Shown: positions 14,889-18,468 of the stretch, in pieces
Position numbering within the stretch: position 1 is the first letter of the stretch
Layout of the letters: every line of letters begins with the position of its first letter
NCBI GenBank assembly: GCA_031397815.1
Contig: JANNMJ010000148.1
Span: 1-18,468 of the forward strand
Reading direction: 5' to 3'
From: JANNMJ01 sp031397815
Lineage (GTDB): Bacteria; Bacteroidota; Bacteroidia; Cytophagales; Hymenobacteraceae
Length of the DNA: 18,468 bases
Program-made: the position numbers and the translations under genes
Notes under the pieces: generated by a model
The model's input: only the letters and a program-made list of their open reading frames with translations
Databases searched by the model: none
Told to the model about the DNA's origin: nothing

Positions 14889-14972
14889 TCATCCTGAGTC
14901 AGGCCGAGGCTCTGTGACGGTCGGCAGCGCAAAGCTACCGGGCACAGAATCCTGCGGCATAACTCAGGATGA
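14889..14972. repeat. 84-bp imperfect palindromic element with internal -7-like site
   Basis: The ends TCATCCTGAGT (14889-14899) and ACTCAGGATGA (14962-14972) are perfect inverted copies. Inner segments also pair imperfectly (GGCCG/CGGC-type, CTCTGTG near 14910 against CACAGAA near 14944) and the centre CGGCAGC/GCTACCG forms a small hairpin. On the minus strand the centre reads TAGCTTTG (14937-14930), an exact TAnnTTTG match, 122 bases before the FKBP lipoprotein start at 14808. It looks like a small non-autonomous repeat inserted between two FKBP genes. Confidence 0.65.
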
Positions 14973-14998
14973 CGGGAAAAAGCTTCCGAAAGCGCAAG

Positions 14999-15039
14999 CG
15001 TTACGCCCACCCCGGCACCGGGCCGGAGCGGGCGTAACG
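14999..15039 (-). terminator. Hairpin after the two-domain FKBP lipoprotein gene
   Basis: CGTTACGCCC (14999-15008) pairs with GGGCGTAACG (15030-15039), with an inner CCGG-rich stem. It begins 6 bp after the stop of the gene ending at 15046. On the minus strand a small stem GCTT-TCGG-AAGC followed by TTTTT comes just beyond, giving a plausible transcript end. Confidence 0.6.
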
Positions 15040-15045
15040 GCTGTT

Positions 15046-16071
15046 TTAGCGCGCCTGACCTTGGCCTTGCGGCATCGGCGGCATCATCGGGTTGGCTTGG
15101 GCGGCCGGAGCGGCTTTGATGTCGGTCAGCTCCACGTCGAAACGCAGGGGGGCGTTGCTTGGGATGCGGGGCGGCGCCCCACGCAAGCCGTACCCGAGCG
15201 ACGACGGCACCAGAATAACCGCCTTCGCGCCTTTGCTGAGCATCGAAACGCCTTGGTCCCAGCCGGGAATCACCTGGCCTTGGCCGAAGGGGTACTCAAA
15301 CGGCGTCTGCTTGCCTTCGCGCAGCGACGAATCGAACTCTTTACCGTCGAGGAGCGTGCCTTTGTAGAGCAGCGACACCATCTGGCCTTGCTCGGGCTTA
15401 GGGCCGGTGCCGGGCTGCGTCACGAGGACGTACACGCCGGTTGGGGTCTTCTCAGCAGCCGCCAAATCGGGGTGCTCCTTGACGTAGTCGGCGATGGTGG
15501 TCGCGTCCTTCGCGTCCTGCTTCTTGGCGGCGGTTTCTTGCAGCGCCTGCATACGGGCTTGCGCGGCGGCCATCGGCAGCACTTCGTTCGCTTTGATGCA
15601 GAGCTTCACGAACGAGCCTTTCGGGATGAATTTCGGCCGAGCCTGTGGTGGCATCGTCTTGAAAATCGTGTCCGAAGGCAAGCGGAAGACGCCGGAGTCG
15701 CCAGCGGCGAGCATCGTCATCGGCTCGTCGAGCATCGTTTTCGGCTGCTGCGGGTTGAGCATGTACGGCTGCGGCATCCCCGTCTCGTAGGTGTTCGAGA
15801 GGACCGAATCCTTACCGTTCATCGCAATCTGCTCCATCAGCAGCACTTTGCCGGCGCGAAGCTGCTTGGCGGTGTCGGCTTTCGTGACGTCGGCGAGCGC
15901 CAGCGTCTGCCATTTGCCGGAAGCATCCTTGCGGAAAAGCTGGTACTCCAGCCCGGACTTGGTTTTGAGGAATTCACCGGAAGCGCCGCCACCGGTTTTG
16001 TTGCAGCCCGCGAGGAGACCGGCAACGGAGAGCGCCGCCAGAGCAGACGCAGAAATAGCGCGAAAACGCAT
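15046..16071 (-). CDS. Two-domain FKBP lipoprotein, N-terminal domain degenerate
   Basis: A 341-residue lipoprotein. The ATG at 16071 begins a signal sequence with lipobox LLAGC (Cys23); upstream in-frame starts would add an unrelated hydrophobic leader. Residues ~38-165 look like a degenerate FKBP-type domain (SGLEYQLFRKD at its start, SGVFRLPSD and KGSFVKLCIKANEV later) lacking the pocket motifs. A charged helix (about 168-205, ARMQALQETAAKKQDAKDAT) links to an intact FKBP domain (210-318): LLYKG, EFDSS (Phe246-Asp247), VIPGW (Trp271), LGYG (Tyr294) and RFDVEL. The tail is Met/Pro/Gln-rich (NPMMPPMPQGQGQAR). Likely a periplasmic-facing isomerase/chaperone. It follows the DHH phosphoesterase by 79 bp on the same strand and may be co-transcribed with it. 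Confidence 0.92.
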   Translation of the reverse strand: MRFRAISASALAALSVAGLLAGCNKTGGGASGEFLKTKSGLEYQLFRKDASGKWQTLALADVTKADTAKQLRAGKVLLMEQIAMNGKDSVLSNTYETGMPQPYMLNPQQPKTMLDEPMTMLAAGDSGVFRLPSDTIFKTMPPQARPKFIPKGSFVKLCIKANEVLPMAAAQARMQALQETAAKKQDAKDATTIADYVKEHPDLAAAEKTPTGVYVLVTQPGTGPKPEQGQMVSLLYKGTLLDGKEFDSSLREGKQTPFEYPFGQGQVIPGWDQGVSMLSKGAKAVILVPSSLGYGLRGAPPRIPSNAPLRFDVELTDIKAAPAAQANPMMPPMPQGQGQAR

Positions 16072-16150
16072 CAGTAAAGAAAAAGACCACGCCGAAGCCG
16101 GTCGGTGAAAACACAAAGGGAAAAAGCAGAAAAACGCGCGCGCCGCAGCA

Positions 16151-17194
16151 CTAGGCCACAACCGCCTCGGTGGCGGTCAGCTCGGTGGCGTATTGCGGAA
16201 GAAGGGAAACGAGCTTGCCGACGGTGGCTTCCAAAGACGTGTAGCTGATGCCGCCCGCCGCATTGCGGTGCCCGCCGCCGTTGAAATGCGCCCGCGAAAG
16301 CTCATTAACCGAAAACTCGCCCGCTGAGCGGAAAGAAATTTTCACGACCGGCCCGCGCTCGACGAACAGGACGGCGAGGCGGATGCCTTCGATGCTGAGG
16401 GCGAAGTTGACGAGGCCTTCGGTGTCACCGGTTTTCGAGTCGTAGGCGCGCAGCTCGTCTTTCGTGATGGCGATGTACGCCGTGTTGAACTCGCGCACGA
16501 CGGTGAGCTTATCCTTCAGCACAAAACCCAGAAACCGCAGCCGCAGCTCCGACCACGAGTCGTACACGCGGCGGTGTACGCTGCTCGTGTTGACGCCGAG
16601 CGTCAGCAGCTCGGCCGTAATCAGGTGGACGTTGCGCGACGTGCTCGGGTGTCGGAACGACCCGGTATCGGTCATAATGCCCGCGTACAGGCACTCGCCG
16701 ATGGCGGGCGTGATGAGGGCTTGGTCGCCGAGGGCGCGAATCAGCTCGAAAACCAGCTCGCAGGTAGCGGCGGCTTCCGGGTGGCTGAACGAGATGGCGG
16801 CGAAGGGGTCGGGGAGAAGGTGATGGTCGACGAGGACTTTCGTCGCCGCAGATTCCCCGACCATCGGCCCCAGCTCATTGATGCGCGAGAGGGTGTTGAA
16901 ATCGAGACAGAAGATGACGTCGGCCTGCGCCATCAGGCGGCGCACGAGGGCGTCGTTCTGGGCGGGGTCGTAGATCACGACGGTATCGTTCCCGGGCATC
17001 CAGTCGAGGAAGGCGGGGTAATCGGTCGGGGTGACGACCGTGACCGAATGCCCGCGCTGACGCAGGTAGCCCGCCCACCCCAACGACGAGCCAAGGGCGT
17101 CGGCGTCGGGCTTGTGGTGGGTTGTAATCAAAATCTCCTTCGGCTCGGCGAGTAAGGCGCGTAGGGCAGAAAGATCGGCAGGGTTAAGATCCAC
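16151..17194 (-). CDS. DHH/DHHA1 phosphoesterase, NrnA-like (nano-RNase/pAp phosphatase)
   Basis: A 347-residue cytoplasmic enzyme. The DHH domain has the metal motifs HHKPDAD (26-32), Asp98 in FCLDFN, the name-giving DHH at 123-125, and Asp176 in GIMTDTGSF. The DHHA1 domain shows GGGHRNAAGG (306-315), the substrate-binding loop. This layout and length fit the NrnA group of bifunctional oligoribonuclease and 3'-phosphoadenosine-5'-phosphate phosphatase, which degrades 2-5-nt RNAs at the end of mRNA decay; related c-di-AMP phosphodiesterases cannot be excluded. The start is GTG at 17192-17194 (MDLNPADLSAL); no in-frame ATG is close upstream. It is divergent from ndk with a 172-bp shared promoter region and is followed by the FKBP lipoprotein gene. 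Confidence 0.92.
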   Translation of the reverse strand: MDLNPADLSALRALLAEPKEILITTHHKPDADALGSSLGWAGYLRQRGHSVTVVTPTDYPAFLDWMPGNDTVVIYDPAQNDALVRRLMAQADVIFCLDFNTLSRINELGPMVGESAATKVLVDHHLLPDPFAAISFSHPEAAATCELVFELIRALGDQALITPAIGECLYAGIMTDTGSFRHPSTSRNVHLITAELLTLGVNTSSVHRRVYDSWSELRLRFLGFVLKDKLTVVREFNTAYIAITKDELRAYDSKTGDTEGLVNFALSIEGIRLAVLFVERGPVVKISFRSAGEFSVNELSRAHFNGGGHRNAAGGISYTSLEATVGKLVSLLPQYATELTATEAVVA

Positions 17195-17321
17195 GAATGG
17201 TAGCTTATGACGGAAATCGACCGGGGTTGAGCGCAGGGCGGCAGCCGGACGGCACGTGGCCCGTAACGGCCCATGCGCGGTGCAAAATTCCGACGAAAAA
17301 ACTTATCCAGCCGCAACCCCC

Positions 17322-17329
17322 TAGCTTTG
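17322..17329 (+). promoter_or_regulatory. Candidate -7 element (TAGCTTTG) for ndk
   Basis: An exact TAnnTTTG match 37 bases before the ndk start at 17367, inside the divergent DHH-ndk gap. No clear -33 TTG at the expected distance. Confidence 0.5.
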
Positions 17330-17366
17330 CGAGCAAAATCAACCCTTTTCGCAAGAAACGCAACAA

Positions 17367-17789
17367 ATGACGACCAATCGCACCTTCACGATGATCAAGC
17401 CCGATGCTACGCAGGATGGGCACATCGGCGGTATTACGCAGATGATTGAAGCCGCAGGCTTCCGCGTCGTGGCGATGAAGCTGACCCGCCTCACCGAGGC
17501 GCGCGCTGGCCAGTTCTACGAAGTTCACAAGGAGCGCGGCTTTTACTCCGACCTCGTGAAATACATGTCGAGCGGCCCCATCGTGGCGATGATTCTGGAG
17601 AAAGACAACGCCGTGGCCGATTTCCGCACCCTCATCGGCGCGACGAACCCCGCCAACGCCGAGGACGGCACGATCCGCAAGCGTTACGCCCGCTCCATCG
17701 AAGCAAACGCCGTCCACGGCTCCGACTCGGATGAGAACGCCCGCATCGAAGGCGATTTCTTCTTCGGCCCCGACGAGCGCATCGCGTAA
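17367..17789 (+). CDS. ndk: Nucleoside diphosphate kinase
   Basis: A 140-residue cytoplasmic enzyme of normal family length that transfers the gamma-phosphate of ATP to NDPs through a phospho-histidine. The N-terminus TFTMIKPDA is the family beta-1 strand; the active-site motif NAVHGSDSDENA carries His117; the nucleotide-binding residues in YSDLVKYMSSGP (60-71) and IRKRYAR (103-109) are present. ATG at 17367 is the only sensible start. It is expressed alone: a TAnnTTTG element precedes it and a perfect palindromic terminator follows 24 bp after the stop. Confidence 0.97.
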   Translation: MTTNRTFTMIKPDATQDGHIGGITQMIEAAGFRVVAMKLTRLTEARAGQFYEVHKERGFYSDLVKYMSSGPIVAMILEKDNAVADFRTLIGATNPANAEDGTIRKRYARSIEANAVHGSDSDENARIEGDFFFGPDERIA

Positions 17790-17813
17790 GTCACCCGTTT
17801 GCTCCAAGAAGCT

Positions 17814-17849
17814 AAAAAGCCCGCCGACGGTACCGTCGGCGGGCTTTTT
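17814..17849. terminator. Perfect bidirectional intrinsic terminator
   Basis: A 36-nt perfect palindrome: AAAAAGCCCGCCGACGGT (17814-17831) and its exact inverse (17832-17849), ending in a T-run on both strands. It lies between the convergent ndk and LysM genes and serves both. Confidence 0.95.
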
Positions 17850-17865
17850 TATGGACTTTTCGGGC

Positions 17866-18180
17866 TTACTCCTTCGGGAGTGTCAGCTCCTGACCGGGGT
17901 GAATCATATCGGGGTTATCGCCGATTAGGGCTTTGTTGGCGTCGTAGATCTGATGCCATTTCTGGGCATCGCCGTAATGCGCTTTCGCGATTTTCGACAG
18001 CGAGTCACCGCCTTTCACGGTGTACTTGTCGCCGGTTGCGGCCGCTGGTTCGGCGGCGGGCTTCTCGGCTGGGTTGCCGGTTTTCAGAAAGTCGGGGGTG
18101 GCGTCGCCGGGTTTCGCAGGCTGAGCTGCGGGCTTCGACGGAGTCGCTTCACCTTTCTGGAAAAAATCAAATAGGCCCAT
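17866..18180 (-). CDS. LysM-domain protein
   Basis: A 104-residue protein starting MGLFDFFQKGE, without signal peptide, with a Pro/Ala/Lys-rich linker (about 12-52) and one C-terminal LysM domain (about 53-103; YTVKGGDSLSKIAKAHYGD, IYDANKALIGDNP, MIHPGQELTLP). The N-terminus and LysM resemble the end pieces of E. coli YgaU/Kbp, but the BON domain between them is missing and replaced by a low-complexity linker. LysM normally binds N-acetylglucosamine polymers such as peptidoglycan; with no export signal the location is uncertain. I chose the ATG at 18180 because the MGLFDFF start is typical and the upstream in-frame extension is not protein-like. A TAnnTTTG match lies 114 bp upstream, with two hairpins in the leader. 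Confidence 0.85.
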   Translation of the reverse strand: MGLFDFFQKGEATPSKPAAQPAKPGDATPDFLKTGNPAEKPAAEPAAATGDKYTVKGGDSLSKIAKAHYGDAQKWHQIYDANKALIGDNPDMIHPGQELTLPKE

Positions 18181-18235
18181 TGGGGGGGAGGGGGGAGAAA
18201 TTACGTTAGAGAAAACGAAAGCGGTGGTACTGGCA

Positions 18236-18279
18236 TGGAACCGCTTTGGAGGTTCCATTACGCGCCCTGAAGGTCAGGG
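18236..18279 (-). promoter_or_regulatory. Two hairpins in the LysM gene leader
   Basis: TGGAACC (18236-18242)/GGTTCCA (18251-18257) and CCCTGA (18265-18270)/TCAGGG (18274-18279) are perfect stems lying between the candidate promoter (18294-18301) and the start codon at 18180. They would be transcribed as a structured 5' leader. No known riboswitch is recognised. Confidence 0.45.
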
Positions 18280-18293
18280 GTTGTGAGCGCCCT

Positions 18294-18301
18294 CAAATAT
18301 A
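18294..18301 (-). promoter_or_regulatory. Candidate -7 element (TATATTTG) for the LysM gene
   Basis: The minus strand reads TATATTTG, an exact TAnnTTTG match in an otherwise GC-rich stretch, implying a leader of about 105-110 bases. A -33 element is not evident. Confidence 0.5.
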
Positions 18302-18376
18302 GGCCGCTTCGGAGGAATTGAGAAGATGGGGGGAGAAGAGTAGGTATTTGAGGAGGAACCGCCTGAGCCTGCTTTG

Positions 18377-18458
18377 ACGCGGGGCTCCAGCCCCGTGTCG
18401 CCTATTTGCAGGTCTCTTGACCTGCCGTCGCGTGGCCAGCTCTGTCCCAGAGATGGCG
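18377..18458. repeat. Three consecutive hairpins at the right edge
   Basis: GACGCGGGGC (18377-18386)/GCCCCGTGTC (18391-18400), GCAGGTC (18409-18415)/GACCTGC (18420-18426), and GCCAGCTCTG (18436-18445)/CAGAGATGGC (18449-18458) form three regularly spaced stems with 3-4-base loops, with one G-T pair or mismatch in the first and third. The stems differ in sequence. Could be a palindromic repeat element or a structured RNA; the window ends 10 bases later. Confidence 0.55.
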
Positions 18459-18468
18459 TTGATTCGCC

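Noticed and set aside
14914..16077. 387-codon open frame on the plus strand
   Set aside because: Antisense shadow of the two-domain FKBP lipoprotein; rich in Arg, His and Gly with no domain character.
15046..17789. Defence island or nucleotide-signalling system made of the DHH enzyme, ndk and FKBP
   Set aside because: DHH/NrnA and ndk are housekeeping genes; no nucleotide cyclase, effector or nuclease partner is present.

Overview
The window looks like chromosomal DNA from a GC-rich Bacteroidota, most likely a Cytophagales/Hymenobacteraceae-type genome. Evidence: a secreted beta-propeller protein with a type IX secretion (T9SS) C-terminal sorting domain, FKBP-type prolyl-isomerase lipoproteins, a 7TM-AraC regulator, several matches to the Bacteroidota -7 promoter element TAnnTTTG, and weak Shine-Dalgarno sites. 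I see no phage, plasmid, CRISPR, tRNA or rRNA genes. The gene content is mostly cell-envelope biology.

Layout. (a) 1-710: the 5' part of a secreted adhesin-like gene (minus strand) running off the left edge, in visibly lower-GC DNA. (b) 711-3071: repeat-rich DNA with a strong multi-hairpin structure (828-918), a cluster of 33-nt palindromic units (1588-1754), two copies of a ~180-bp MITE-like element (1757-1935 and 2843-3024), a 20/21-nt minisatellite (2540-2787), and one small coiled-coil hypothetical gene (2060-2452). (c) 3072-7533: divergent pair of a periplasmic serine hydrolase of the beta-lactamase/class C fold and a class A penicillin-binding protein, probably sharing a 73-bp promoter region. 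(d) 7534-8018: compound repeat island with 47-bp inverted arms around more copies of the palindromic unit. (e) 8019-11545: minus-strand run of a PA14-OmpA protein, two small secreted proteins that are paralogues of each other, and a membrane-bound AraC regulator. (f) 11628-16071: T9SS cargo protein and three consecutive exported FKBP isomerases. (g) 16151-18180: NrnA-like DHH phosphoesterase (minus), divergent nucleoside diphosphate kinase (plus), a perfect bidirectional terminator, and a cytoplasmic-looking LysM protein (minus). (h) The right edge holds another set of hairpins.

How it fits together (inference): PBP1A builds peptidoglycan; the serine hydrolase, PA14-OmpA and LysM proteins could act on or bind the wall; the three FKBPs are envelope folding factors that sit beside a T9SS cargo; the AraC membrane regulator is placed to control the small secreted pair. 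The most unusual observations are: the palindromic units with compensatory stem changes at two loci 6 kb apart; the paralogous secreted pair with a shared conserved block; the triple FKBP array with a pocket Trp-to-Met change in one member; the terminator hairpin directly abutting the TTG start of the regulator; and the structured GC-rich DNA upstream of the adhesin. No clear defence or otherwise wholly new system was found.
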